From Liquidambar formosana (taxonomy: Eukaryota; Streptophyta; Magnoliopsida; Saxifragales; Altingiaceae), in the NCBI GenBank assembly GCA_039720395.1, contig JBBPBK010000072.1, positions 186,001-250,000 of the forward strand: a stretch of DNA of 64,000 bases, written 5' to 3'. Under the pieces are notes generated by a model, which saw only the letters and a program-made list of their open reading frames with translations, had not been told where the DNA came from and searched no databases. Position numbers and translations under genes: made by a program. Positions 1 to 11,836 of the stretch are shown here, piece after piece. How positions within the stretch are numbered: the stretch's first letter is position 1; each line of letters begins with the position of its first letter.

Positions 1-1862
1 TTAAGCAAAACTATCCTAAGATAATTTCATGTAAAAAAGTCGTTATGGGGTGGTGCAATCATCATATCCTACGTAAAATATATGTCCTAGAACACAATAG
101 AAGTGATTTCATGCTTAAACACATCACAGAAAGCTCTCATGCAAAACCCTACTTAACAAAAATAGGATAATTATCCTTAGAAAAGGATAATATCTCAAAA
201 AACCCTATAAAACCTACTATATGAATGCAAACCTAGCATGATTCAACTATATGTAGCATATATAAAACAACCATGATGAGCAACAACTCAAAAAGTTAAC
301 TTAAACATGTTGTATGAAACTTGCATGAATTTAGGGTTACCGAAACCCTAATTTCACAACTATGCATTAAAACCTATGAAACGACTCTAACATATGCTCC
401 GATCATCATGAATATTATTCATATTATATATATTAACCAACAGAAGCGTCAACTCATGACAATTATTACAGCAACTAAGATATATGAACTATACATGATT
501 TAAGAAGAGAGAAAAGATAACGCCTTCAAAACCTTAGTAAACTAAAGTTTTTAAGGCATATAAAACCATAAATCATCTTAAGATCATTCATATCACATCA
601 CAAATGCATTGAATTAACCTAACATGTGGAACTACTACATACACTAGAACTATCATAAAGAAAGAAGGAGAAGAATAAGGAGAAAAGCTTAAGTTCAGCA
701 ATTGGAAGTCTATTTACCTCTTGTAGAGCTCTTCTTGCCTTCAAAATCCTTGTTCTCTTGCTTGTCTAGGGTTGAAAATCCTTCCTTTGATGTCCTTCTG
801 GTTCTCTAACCTTGTAGATCCCTCTCTCTCTAAGTATAAAGTGCACTTGCAGCCCCTTTATGTGCTGAATATCATGTTCTTTATATAGAGGACTGACCTC
901 CTAAACCAATGGCTAAGATTAATTCATTAAATAATGATCCTAGGGCTATTAGAGACTCTCTTGGTGCTCAAACAACTCAAATTTATTCAATCCTAAGAGG
1001 AAACAACTTGCAGGGGCGGAGGAATCCGTCAAAAGAGGGAAGAAGGGGTCAGAATCCCAAACGAAGACGGAGTCCTCGGGTGACCAACTAGGCCTGGACG
1101 GTTAGCCGTCTAGGCCTTGACAGCTGACTGTCTAGCCCCAGACGGTTACCCGAGGCCCCTATTTTCCTCGCTCCAGTTTTGACTTCTAATCCTTTTAGGA
1201 GTCCTACAAGGGTCAAATTAAGTCAGATTTTGATGAAATAAAAGCCGAAACATCCGTGATTTGAAGGGGAACACATTTTTGGACATTTTAGGACAAAAAT
1301 CCTTAACTATGGGTGCATGGTTAGGTTTTACAAAGGCAACTAACCATGGTGCATCACCGTCGCAAAGCTAGGGTTTGCACATAAAGTTGAGCCAAATGCT
1401 TTCTAATTCAAAATTCAACCTTTTTAAACATGTCTAGGATGTAAATAAAGCCCAATTGAAGTTAAATGAGAGAAAATTGAGTGGGTCTTATGAGTTAATT
1501 TGAGCAAACCAAGAAAGAGTCTTTTAGCCAACCTGAACCGTTATGAGCCGAATTGATTTTAAACCACTAATTCATCAAATTGAACCTATATATAGACTCT
1601 ATATACTCATATGAATTCAAAGGAACAACTCGGGACTCATTTCAAGGTCAAATAGAAAATATACGACTTAAAAGACGATTGTGCCCTCAAAGACGCAAAA
1701 GTTCTTATTGACTATTGAAATGAACTCCAAATCACTTCAAAATTCATACACATGATATTCAATGCTGTAGAAACTCAATGCAAGAGACTAGACTCGAAAA
1801 GAACTCAAAATCCTACATGGAATGATAAATCCTAGCTAAGGTGACAAAAATGGGGTGTGACA
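1..1862 (-). mobile_element. LTR G, partial (B-type Tat LTR, reverse)
   Basis: This is the 5' portion of a reverse-oriented LTR whose remainder lies left of the window. It ends on the right with ...GGTGTGACA, the complement of the TGTCACACC LTR start. It matches the LTR of element B (25878-28873) and solo LTR I (35716-38701) along its visible length. The bases right of 1862 are copia gag, not the complement of a polypurine tract, so this is either a solo LTR or the 5' LTR of a reverse element lying to the left. No gene is supported inside it; short open frames such as 321-503 and 909-1091 are chance. Confidence 0.9.
880..1155 (-). promoter_or_regulatory. LTR G promoter: TATA box plus GC-rich double-palindrome box
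   Basis: The TATA box (TATATAAA on the minus strand) is at 880-887. The GC-rich box is at 1074-1155, bounded by CCTCGGG and CCCGAGG, with inner dyad GACGGTTAGCCGTC. The gap between box and TATA is 187 bp, as in the other LTRs of the family. Promoter function is inferred from the TATA and the conserved spacing. Confidence 0.6.
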
Positions 1863-2907
1863 CATCCCAAGTAACGGTGAAGGCTTTCTTCTTGAACTTT
1901 CTATTGTCCTTGAAATTGTTGTTGTTGTGGCTTGTCTTGTTGTAGTTGTTGTTGAGTTGAGGACAATTTATCTTGATATGTCTGGGCTTTTTACGCTCAA
2001 AGCACACTTGTGGTTCTCTATTTAAGGTTTCTCCTCTATTTGAAACCCTTTTGGAGGAGTCACCCTTGTTGAATCTCCTTCCTTGATTTCTTCTAGTAAA
2101 GAACCTTTTGAGCTTATGAGATATGAAAGCAATATCTTCATCTTCATCTTTATCATTTTCACATTCTTCATTTAGTGGTTCTTCTTCATTTTGTGAGGCT
2201 TTGAGAGCCATGCTCTTGGAAGTCTTGCCTTCATCAATTTCACGAGCTTTGAATGCGAGTTCTTGTGTGACTAGGTTGCCGTCAAGATCACTCAAGGTCA
2301 TTATTGATAGCTCCTTTGATTGAAGTAGAGTAGTAGTCAGGACATCCCATTGCTTAGGCAAAATCCTAAGAATTTTTCTCACCAATTTGGAGTTAGTGTA
2401 AATTTTTCCAAGAGAATTCAAAGGATTAATGATAGCATTAAATCTAGCAAACATATCTCTAATAGATTCATCCTTTTTTATTTTGAACATTTCATATTCA
2501 CGTATAAGCATGTTAATTCTAGCTTCTTTCAATTGAGAGGTTCCTTAATAGGTGACCTCTAAAGTATCCCATATCTCTTTGGCGCTAGTGCACCTAGAGA
2601 TTTTGCTAAATTCATCATTAGTTAGAGCACAATATAATAACCCAATGGCCTTAGAATTGAGTTTAAGTGACTTGTGATCAGCAGTAGTGTATTCTTATGG
2701 TACTTTAGGAAGTTTAACTCCATCTACCACTTTAGTAGGGATCAAAGGATCCTTAGAAGTAATGTTCCACAACTCATAGCTAGTGGATTGAATAAAGATT
2801 TGCATTCTAATTTTTCAGAAGTTATATAGAGAAGCATCTCCATTAAAAAGAGGTGGTCTATTGGACGATTGTCCTTCGGTGAATCCATTACCACTATAGT
2901 TGGCCAT
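1863..2907 (-). pseudogene. Ty1/copia gag fragment, decayed
   Basis: Reading leftwards from an ATG at 2907-2905, the frame encodes a copia-type Gag (UBN2-like): an N-terminal MANYSG, a conserved YELWNI segment, and a zinc knuckle of the CX2CX4HX4C type near 1960-2010. Three in-frame stops break it (2815-2817 TGA, 2695-2697 TAA, 2545-2547 TAA). The second knuckle cysteine reads arginine (CFERKKPRHIKINC). The downstream end is cut by LTR G at 1862, so protease, integrase and RT are missing. This is the oldest layer of the nest here. It is clearly copia rather than gypsy Gag because of the UBN2-like helices and single knuckle. Bases 2908-2953 are its 5' leader. Confidence 0.85.
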
Positions 2908-2953
2908 ATCGTTCCTCGCAAGATAAATATATCAAATGCAAGAGGTTAGGTTC

Positions 2954-3683
2954 TGTGAACCTCGGAAATTGGCCCACAAGGATTGACGAAAAAGAGAGAA
3001 TTAGTTTTGAAAAAAAGAAAAAGGAGTCACCACCTTATTTTTTAAAGGAAACACGGAAAACCCTAAAAACAGTTTGTTTTAAGAAAACAATTTGAATGAC
3101 TCCATGTTTAAAAAGGAAAGGCAAAAACAAGTCTTTTGGAAACCAAAGAAAACTGGGGTTTCGGAGGCTAAGTTATGACATAGGAAGGTTCTAGGCAAAG
3201 CCTATAAGCATCCATGCCACCCTTTCGGTCTCTCGGTTTATTTGGGCTAAATTAAAGTCTTTTCAACACACAAATCAACATATATCATCACAAGATAGTA
3301 TGCATATCATATATTCCATCCATTCATCCATGCACAATCAAATAAAGAAAATAACAAAATAAAACAGAAAAAAGAAGAAAGAATAAAACCTAGGATACTT
3401 GGATCCTAGAACGGACTTCAAACTCACAAAGAGCGCCTACGTACCATGCAACGAAATACATGGATCAAAGTCCACGTAGTTCGATTCGAATTAGGGTTAA
3501 AACTTAATATAAACCTATGGTAAAAACCCTAGGTTTCTTTATTTAAAAGAGAATTGAATAAACCAAGTTTGAATTTAGAAAGAATTCCACAAGATGGAAA
3601 CTTTGGTAAAAACAGAATTTTATTGGTTAAGAAAACCCTTGATAATTACCATAAACTCATATTAAGAAGAAACCTTAGGAGGG
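2954..3683 (-). mobile_element. LTR F, partial (reverse), interrupted by LTR D
   Basis: A reverse LTR begins at TGTGAACC (2954), complement of the LTR end. It contains the conserved terminal block (TACGTAGGC region, CCTAGGAT hairpin) but stops at 3683 where LTR D starts. The remainder should lie beyond the right edge of the window, after D. The 5-bp sequence before it is GGTTC, the expected target duplication. There is no coding capacity. Confidence 0.75.
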
Positions 3684-4965
3684 TGTCACACCCCATTTTT
3701 GCACCACCTTACTAGGGTTTGTCATTCCATGCATATTTTTGTTTTGTTTTTGAGTCTAGTTACTTGCATTAGTTTTCTAGAATTACAAAGACATTGGATA
3801 TGAATTTTGGTTCAATTTGGAGTTGATCTTAAGGGATAATAAGAGCTTTTGTGACTTGAGGGGCATAATCGTCTTTTAGGTCACAAACTTTTCATTTAAC
3901 CTTGAAATGATCTCCAAATTGTCAATTAGAGTTCATGAAGATGCATTTGAGGTATTTATGGGTTCAATTTGATGAATTGATGGTTTGGGATTAAAATAGC
4001 TTAATATGGCTTAGGTCGGTTAAGAGACCTATTTCGGGTTAGCTCGAATTGGCTCATGATTTTCACTCAATTCCCACTCATTTGACTTTAATTAGTCTTA
4101 ATTTCATTCCCAAAGATGTTTTGGAAGGTTGAATTTCGAATTGGAAAGCATTCGGTGCGACCCTGTGTGCATACCTAAGCTTAGCGATGGTGGTGCATAG
4201 CGGTTAGCCGCCTTTGTAAAACCCAACCATGCAGCCATGGCTAGGGATTTTTGCCCTAAAATGTTTAAATTACATTCCTCATCGAAGCACGGTCGTTTTG
4301 GCTTTCGTTTCGTCAAAATCGGACTCCGTTTGACCCCTGAAACACTTTTGGAAGGCAAAAGAGCTCAAATAAGGCAATTGCTGACGGCGCGCTCGGGTGA
4401 CCACCTAGGGCTTGGCGGCTAACCGCCCAGCCCAGGTGATCAGCCGCCCAAGGCTAGGTGGTTAGCCGCCCAGCCCTGGGTGGTCAGCTGAGCCACCTTC
4501 CTAAAATCATGCTGAAGTGGGATTCCTTCCTATTTTTGACGGATTTTTTGCCTCCAGCCGCCATTCCATCTTATTTTCAGCCCTATTTGACCTACTTGAG
4601 CCCCAAGGAAGTCTCTAAGGACCCTTGGATTAATATTTAGGGTTTTAATTCAAACCATTGAGGGTTTTCCCTCAAACCCTATAAATACCCCCTTATACTT
4701 CAGTATTAGAGGAGCCACTTTAAGGCAACTAGAACCATTCTTATGTAGTTTAACCTAATTTCTGGAGAAAGAGAGTAAGAGAGAGTTCCAAAGGAGAGCT
4801 AGGGTTTGTGTGGAGGCTTGAAAGAAAGTGTTTCAAGAGGAGAAGAAGTCTCTACAGCAGCAAAGAGACATCCACCATAGGTATACCTCTTTTCTCTTTA
4901 TGCTGAAATTAAGGTTTCACTTAGAATAATTCTATTACATGTTCAAGATAGTATTTTTATCATAT
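3684..4965 (+). mobile_element. LTR D, first part (interrupted by element A)
   Basis: Forward LTR starting TGTCACACCCC. It is split by element A after CATAT at 4961-4965 and resumes at 25076. The 5 bp before it (GAGGG) is the predicted target duplication. It has a GC-rich box, a TATA box and the first copy of a roughly 180-bp internal tandem repeat. It could be a solo LTR or a 5' LTR; its right end is outside the window. Confidence 0.85.
4392..4687 (+). promoter_or_regulatory. LTR D promoter: GC-rich box plus TATA
   Basis: The box is at 4392-4492, starting CTCGGGTGACCACC, with GGCGGCTAACCGCC dyads. This copy is about 20 bp longer than others because it holds a third core unit. TATAAATA is at 4680-4687, a gap of 188 bp. 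Confidence 0.6.
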
Positions 4966-5567
4966 TTTCACACCCCATTTTTGCACCACCTTACTAGGGC
5001 TCATCATTTCATGCATGTTTTTGTTTTGTTTTTGAGTCTAGTCACTTGCATTAGTTTTCTAGAGTCACAAGGACAATGGATATGAATTTTGGTTCAAATT
5101 GGAGTTGATCTTGAGGGATAATAAGAGCTTTTGTGACTTGAGGGGCATAATCGTCTTTTAAGTCCCAAACTTTTCATTTGACCTTGGAATGATCTCCAAA
5201 TTGTCAATTGGAGTTCATATAGATGCATATGAGGTATTTCTAGGTTCAATTTGGTAAGTCAATGGCTCGGGATTAAAATGGCTCGATGTAGTTCAAGTTG
5301 GTTAATTGACCCTTCTTTGGGTTAGCTCTAATTGACTCACAATTACCAACCAAATCTTTTCAAATTGACTTTCATTAGTCATCATTTCACCCCATTTTGT
5401 ACCGGTTGTCATCTTAAGTCCCGTGGCCCTGATGATGAGTTTAGTGTGGTTATTTACGGATTATCCTTGAAGAATTAGTGCGAATCACAGCATGAGATTT
5501 TTGGTTAAAATGAAAAGAAAATTATTTTATTAAATTAGCCATTTTTATCATGACACTAACACGTGTA

Positions 5568-5766
5568 CGTATGTGATGAGTGTGTGTACGCACATACGAT
5601 ACATGTGCATGCGTGTTAGCGGTCAGTCTCCCAATTTTTATAAAAGACAATTTCCTTTTCCTATTCAGATTAGAAGTCTTTTATCATTATAAAATACCTT
5701 TTGATTATTCTCCAAGGAAACCTAGTCCAGGAAGGAAAGGGAAACTCCAGATTTCAGCTATAAATA
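5568..5766 (+). promoter_or_regulatory. Element A LTR promoter with a different dyad
   Basis: TATAAATA is at 5759-5766. Where the other LTRs have the GC-rich box, A has CGTATGTG (5568-5575) inverted at 5591-5598 (CACATACG), inside a run of ACGTG/CATGTG motifs. The GC-rich box is absent from this LTR. Confidence 0.5.
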
Positions 5767-6958
5767 CTCTCTTAATGTCTTTAAACAAGGGAGAGGAGAA
5801 GAGGGTTTGGAGGGAGTGAAATTCGTCATAATTCAGCAGCAGATTTTCTGAAAACCAGCAGTCGTATTTTAATCATAACTTTTTCATCCGAAGTCAGAAT
5901 TTGATGAAATTGGTCTTGTTAGAAAGATAATTCAATTCTCTACAACTTTGTATTTCACAAGCTTTGTCCAAATCCAACGTTTTCATACCCAAAAACGCGA
6001 TTGAAGTTGCTGCTGCTGCAAAGTGACGAAAATCACTTTTCTTTTCTCTTGTTCTCTTTTTGTTTTCTATTTCTTTTCAAAGTTGAGTGAGTTTTGATCT
6101 CTTTGCTGTGATACCACTTTGACAAAGAGGAGGATTCGTGTTGGTTTGATTCACTCTAAAGACCTGAGGAGCCACGAACAATTACAAACACAAGGAAGGC
6201 CCTTCCTAAGGTATTCTCCTTCTCTATTCAAGCTTAAACTAGGTTTTCATATAGGATAGGCCTATTGCATGTTAAAGGTGACTTTTTTATCATGTATTAA
6301 CACTCTAGCTAGTTAATATACATGGAATATCTATTTTTTATCTACTGTTTAGCATGCTTTAGGGCTGTCCTTTAGGTTTTTAATGCATAGTTATGATTCT
6401 TGTGCTCCTGTTTGTCCTTGTGCTAGGATTAGTGTCATTGCATGTTAGAGTTAGGATTTTCATCATGTTATATTGCTTTAGTTAGTTAATATGCATGATT
6501 TAATTTCTGTTTAGTTTGGTTTTAGTATGATTAAAGTATGTCTTGTGAGTTTTTAAGCATATTTGTGAGTTTAGGGTTTTAGAGTCATTGTTTTGTGTTT
6601 GTTTTCATATAACATGATAAAGTAGACTTTTTTATTTGGTTTTTCTTCGTGTTTGCTGTATATGTCTTGCATATAGAGTAAACATGATAGTTTTGCATGC
6701 ATATTAGTATGTTCTAGGGTTTTTATGCATGATATGGTTCTAGGAATGTGTTAGGACATATTATTGTTCGCTGTGTTGCTGTTAGCATGCTTAGTGGATG
6801 ATTTTTAGGCCATGATACTATTCTGTCCAGATTTGCATGTTAGTGTTTTTGCATGGTTTTGAGCACTTGTAAGGGTGCAAATAGGTGTGGTATTTGTCCC
6901 ATGGCAAATAGGGCTGCTTATGTCTGAAATGGCTAAATGCTTGGAGCTAATTGCGCTC

Positions 6959-6966
6959 AGGTAAGT
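6959..6966 (+). other. Conserved splice-donor consensus in the LTR leader
   Basis: AGGTAAGT, followed by a block reading GGTGCCCCAATTCACC that is conserved in all LTR types here. It matches the plant 5' splice consensus. It may start a leader intron reaching the gag start; the acceptor is not certain. Confidence 0.45.
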
Positions 6967-7297
6967 GGGTGTGAAGGTGCCCCAATTCACCTTTCTTCTT
7001 AACTCATTCTCTTCTCCCTATCTAGGGTTAATTTTTAATACAAGTCTATGGTTTAATCAAAGGTTTCCTTCCTAAATAAAATTCTGGTTTTTATTAAAGT
7101 TTCCATTTTGTGGATTTCTTTCCTAAAATCAAACTTTCTATCATATTCAACTCTTTTGATCAAATAAGGAAACCTAGGGTTTTTACCATAGGTTTGTATT
7201 AGGGTTTAACCCTAGTTCTAAATCGAACTACGTGGACTTTGATCCTTGTATTTCGCTGCATGGTACGTAGGCGCTCTTCGTGAGGCTCAAGTCCGTT

Positions 7298-7317
7298 CTA
7301 GGATCCAAGCATCCTAG
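7298..7317 (+). other. LTR terminal-region hairpin
   Basis: CTAGGAT (7298-7304), loop CCAAGC, ATCCTAG (7311-7317), followed by a T-rich tract. The stem is longer in B-type and C-type LTRs, with a different loop. This may be an RNA 3'-end or R-region structure; function is inferred. Confidence 0.5.
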
Positions 7318-7751
7318 GTTTCTTTTTGTTTCTGTTTCTTCTTTCTTTTTTCTGTTTTTATTTGCTTATTATGCATGGATGGATGAATGAAATATATGAT
7401 ATGCATGCAATTCTTGTGATGATATACTTGCTGATTTTTGTATGGAAAGATCTTGATTTAGCCCAAATGAACTGAGAGACCGAAAGGGTGACATGGGTGC
7501 CTATAGGCTTTGCCTAGAACCTTCCCATGTCATAACTTAGCCTCCGAATCCCCGATTTCTTTGGTTTTCAAAAGATTGGTTTTTGCCTTTCCTTTTTTAT
7601 GGAGTCATTCATATTGTTTTCCTAAAACAAACTATTTTTAGGGTTTTCCTTGTTTCCTTTAAAAAATAAGGTGGCGACTCCTTTCCTTTTTCTTTTTCAA
7701 ATCCATTTTCTTTTCAATCCCTCGTGGGCCCAATTTCCGGGGTCCACAGTT

Positions 7752-7769
7752 TGGCGACTCCACTGGGGA
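7752..7769 (+). other. Primer-binding site, tRNA-Arg type
   Basis: TGGCGACTCCACTGGGGA begins 3 bp after the LTR end. TGGCGACTC is complementary to a tRNA 3' end ...GAGTCGCCA, the plant tRNA-Arg type reported for Ogre elements. Confidence 0.8.
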
Positions 7770-8624
7770 TTTGTGGGCTAGACTCTATAAAGTTTAATTG
7801 GGCTAGGTTAATTTCTTATGTTTAATTAAAATCAATCACATTGCATCCGCTTGATTGTGTGCTTTCATTTATTGCATTGTGTGCGCAAACTCTTGCATGT
7901 TAGGATCGATGTCCCTCGATGTATCCTTGCCAACGATCGGCCTAGTCTCAACCTTGGTTTTCCTGATTCCATGTGTTGGGGCGAAAGCTATCAACCTCTC
8001 TTGCCTAGTACCCTTGGGCTTGCCCTTGGGTATATTAAATGAGTTAATCACGTACTGCTGGACCCACGCGGCGTTCCTGATGCCACATGTGGTTAGGTAT
8101 AAGGATTGCTCAAGCAAGTGAAGGACCCTAGCCTACCCTTATCATTAGTCCATATAGACAGACTTGTAGGACACTACGGTCTCACCTTTATGCACCCACA
8201 ATTGTTTGTAATGATGCTATGCTGTGTTTGTGGTGTGAGGCTTTATATCTTATGCCCTTAATATAGACCTTTAAACCCTAGCCTTCGTTAAGGCCATGGG
8301 TTAGGAGGAATAAATTAAGGAAATAGGATGTAAAGCTATGTTTGTGATGTGCTAGTCCTAGGGGATTAATTAAACCTAATTGAAGGACTCTATGCCCTAT
8401 TCTTTAAAACATACCCTTAATCCATGACCCCTGTAAAGGTAATTGGATAAAAGGAATGAATTAATTGAACATGGTGTAGAGACCGAATTCATTAAGGAAA
8501 ATATGGAGGTTTAGGACAGATCCTTAGGCTAAAGGTTAAAACTTTTCTATCCAAAGACGTGCTGGCTTGGATCCGCAATCCACAAGAGCGTCTAGTGAGT
8601 GTTGAGTCTACCCATCAGACAGAC
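7770..8624 (+). other. Element A untranslated leader
   Basis: Non-coding stretch between PBS and gag. It has blocks conserved in B and C: a CTTGGGCTTGCCCTTGGG palindrome near 8010, and GGACCCACGCGGCG followed by CCACATGTGG near 8070-8095. Open frames here (7851-8121) differ between elements and are rejected. A dimerisation or packaging role is possible but inferred. From 8559 the gag frame is already open and reads LAWIR..., conserved in all three elements before the first ATG. Confidence 0.6.
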
Positions 8625-11600
8625 ATGGCCGACGAAAGAACTAGTGAGGGGCACTTTGACCTTGAGGCTTGCCTGAAAGCCATCATGGCCAAGCTTGACC
8701 ATACCGCCGAGACATCCGATACCGCATTGAAAATGGCTCAAGAGAACCAACAGAAGATGGCGGATCTTGAACAAAATGGCTCTAAGGCCCATTCCTCGGG
8801 TATACCTCATGGGGCTGGCACCGAAGAGGGACCTCAATCCAATGAGAACACCAAGACAAGGGGGGAAAGTAGCTCGAAACCTGAGGTCACCAACCTAGAA
8901 GGGGAAGCCAAGGGGAAAGGTACTAGCAGTGATTCCGTGTTAGCGAGCAAGGTAGAAGCTTTGGAGAGAACCATAAAAGGGATTCGCAGGGCTGATGACA
9001 TGGTCGATGTGCGGACTCTATCCCTGTTTCCAACGGCTCGTATTCCACTACAATTCAAGATGCCGGAGTTAGAAAAGTTCGATGGGACGGGTTGCCCTAA
9101 GACTCATTTGAAGATGTACGTGCGAGCTATGCACCCTCGAGGGGCTACTGACGAGCTTTTAGCTCAAATGTTCCATGAAACCTTGGCCACTTCTGCTTTG
9201 AAATGGTTCTTATCCTTGGATGAGAATAGAACCCGGACTTGGGAAGACACATGCAATGAGTTTTCAGAGCACTACAAGTATAACACAGAGGTGGACGTTA
9301 CTCGAAGGGACCTAGAAACTACCAAGCAAGGGGCTCATGAAACTTTCTCCGCTTACATTACAAGGTGGAGACAAAAGGCGTCGAGAATGACGGATAGGCC
9401 GAATGAGGAGGACCAAATTCAGTTAGTGGTTAAGAACCTGCTGCCCGTGTATCACAAGCACCTATTTGCCCACTATTTCCCAAATTTCAAAGCTCTCATT
9501 GGGGCTGGCACGCAGGTTGAAGATGCTATCAATGATGGGACAATCAAGACTGAGGAAGTGAGGAGTCGCAAGACAAACTTTACTGGGAAGAACAATGCCG
9601 AGGTCAACACCATAACTCAACCAATCCAACCCTTTTCTCTCAATGATGTCAACCCACCTCGCCAATTCACTGACCTATTCATGCCACTCGAAAGAGTCCT
9701 TGAAAAGCTCATAAGTCGTGACCTATTGAAGCCACTCGACCCAAGACCTCCACCAAATCCCTTACCCAAGAGCTACAATGAGAATGAGTACTGCAAGTAC
9801 CACCAATCCAAAGGCCATGCCACCAATCGCTGTATTCGCCTTCGCCACCAAGTCCAAGATCTCATTGACAAGCAAGTCATTTCACCACTAACCCGTCCAA
9901 ATGTCACCCGTAATCCTCTCCCATCACACAACAACACACCCCCACCTAACACCATAAATGCCATTGGGGTTGAATCCTCTCGCCCTCGCCATCCCATAAG
10001 ACAATACACTCCGCTCCCCATGACCTTAACCCGTCTCTTCACCATTTGCCGCAATAACAGCCTTATCATGCCACTTCCACCAAAGCCAAGACCATCAACC
10101 CCTCACCAATATTGCCAATACCATCGTGCACCCGGCCATGACACCGAGGCTTGTTCTATACTAAAGAAGATCATCCAAGACCTCATTGACCAAAAGGTTT
10201 TGTTGTTGCCAAAGAAATCTATCCAACAAGAGCTGAAAGAAAGATATGAAGCAGGGGATCCTCAGGTTGGCCTATTAAGTGAAGCGTCGGGGAAATATGA
10301 TTACTATGTGTTGTACTCAAGCCCAAGTCCGATATCAGATGAGCCGATAGTCCCTTCAGGTTGGGATGACTTGCCGACAGAGATGGAGAGCATCGACATG
10401 ATAGAATGGGATGACTTGATGAATGACTCCGAGGAAGTCCATGACATATGGGCTAGCGATGATGAGTTGGACCATATAACCAGAGGGGGTCGTCATTTCA
10501 AGCCCCCCCACCTAGAATCTGAAAATCTGTTGGAAGATTTGGAAGGGCAGAGGCGTCCTAGCTTGCAAAAAGAAGAGGATGAAGTGCTTAGGCAGCTGAA
10601 GAAGACCAATGCCAACATTACTATTTGGGGCTTGCTCATGGCCTCGCATAAGCACAGACAGACCGTGTTGAAACTGTTGAATCAGATACAAGTGCCTGTT
10701 GACACATCCCCCGAGGGATTGGTACATTTGGTGAATCCAACTCCCAAGAACTCAACCATCGTGTTCACCGATGTAGACCTACCTAAAAGCGGGCCAAGCC
10801 ATTCTCAAGCTCTCTATGTGACCGTTGACACTATGGGGAAGAGGGTTCCCACCGTTCTTATCGACAATGGGTCCGCATTGAATGTATGTCCTCTCCGAAC
10901 TGCCACTATTTTGGGTTTGGGACCCACTGATTTCACGCCATCTGGGCAGACCGTAATAGCTTATGACAACACCCGCCGAGAAGTAATAGGGGTAGTTACT
11001 TTGCCTCTTATCATGGGACCCACTGAATTTAGGGTAGAATTCCAAGTGTTGGATGTGCCGTCATGTTTCAACTTGTTGTTGGGCCGACCTTGGATCCATC
11101 CTGCTGGGGCTGTGCCATCTTCACTCCATCAAAAGGTGAAGTTTCCTTATAAAGGAGCCATAGTAACACTTCAAGGGGACTATGAATTGAAACTCGCAGG
11201 TGTGCCTATATGTGAGATACAACCTGAATCAGCAGCGATACCGCTATCTGGGTTTGATTATGTCTAATGCATTGAGAAAGAGCTGAATGAATCATCACGC
11301 CATTACTCTTCTATAAAGCAGTACATCCCATATACTTTTTCCGACCCAGCCGTGGCAGATAAAAGTTTTGGTGATAGATACTTCACAGAAGGGCCGAATC
11401 CTCAAAGTTTGACAAGTTGGTACCACTCTATCCAAGATCTATATGGAAGCTTGAAAGAGGAAGACTGGGCAGAGAACCTTGATGTGGGGGCTATGACTGA
11501 AATGTTCCAAGACATGATCCTCACCGTGGAAGACTCGACCATTGAAGAACTCCAGGGTTCATCCATTAGCCATGCTACCGTGCCATTCCTGAATTGGTAC

Positions 11601-11669
11601 CTTGAATGTGGTGTCATTGTGGAGATCCATGAAGAAGAAGACCTTGGCCTACCTGATAGCAGCTTGTAG
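8625..11669 (+). pseudogene. gag-pro: Element A gag-protease, one nonsense codon and an internal deletion
   Basis: Structural Gag and aspartic protease of a Tat retrotransposon. The first in-frame ATG is 8625 (MADERTSEG); the frame is open back to GTG at 8559. Order: retrotransposon Gag domain, two CX2HX4HX4C zinc knuckles (YCKYHQSKGHATNRC near 9790, YCQYHRAPGHDTEAC near 10107), an acidic linker, and protease with the DNGSA active site near 10863. A TAA at 11265-11267 replaces a codon that reads CAA in C. The frame then stays open to the TAG at 11667-11669. Just after the nonsense codon about 560 bp present in C are missing in frame, which removes the G-patch. The stop codon overlaps the splice donor at 11666. 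Confidence 0.92.
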
Positions 11670-11836
11670 GTGTCTTAGTTTAGTAATATTTCCCTAATTC
11701 AATAAGATGTATCTACTTTACTCACTTTGTGGAGTCATAGTATTGATACAGATTTGTTTGTTTTCCTTCTTTCTTTTGTGTGTCATTCCCATTATTCCTA
11801 GTCAATAAAGTGTGCTTTCTTTCTCTATATATGCAG
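11666..11836 (+). other. Intron joining gag-pro to pol, element A
   Basis: 171 nt, GTAGGT donor and ATATGCAG acceptor. Removing it turns ...AGC TT|G TAG into an in-frame junction (TT|T codon) that leads into the pol ATG region. The junction is the same in B and C. Exons 8559-11665 and 11837-15215 sum to a multiple of three. Such an intron is known from Ogre elements; splicing here is predicted. Confidence 0.8.

Larger units (their letters stand above)
4966..7748 (+). repeat. Element A 5' LTR
   Basis: 2783 bp. It starts TTTCACACC, so the terminal TG has become TT; the 3' LTR still has TG. It ends GGTCCACA. It contains a promoter at about 5760, two copies of a ~175-bp repeat (around 6264 and 6437), a splice-donor consensus at 6959-6966 and the terminal hairpin at 7298-7317. 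The open frame at 5580-5819 exists only because both LTRs carry the same sequence; it shows no protein features. Confidence 0.93.

Noticed and set aside
5580..5819. 79-codon open frame in the A LTR, repeated at 19626-19865
   Set aside because: Conserved only because the two LTRs are copies. No homologue in the other LTR types, no domain, overlaps the TATA box.
7851..8121. Possible small ORF upstream of gag, like Ogre ORF1
   Set aside because: The frames in A, B and C are short and not conserved as protein; the conserved DNA blocks fit a non-coding leader better.
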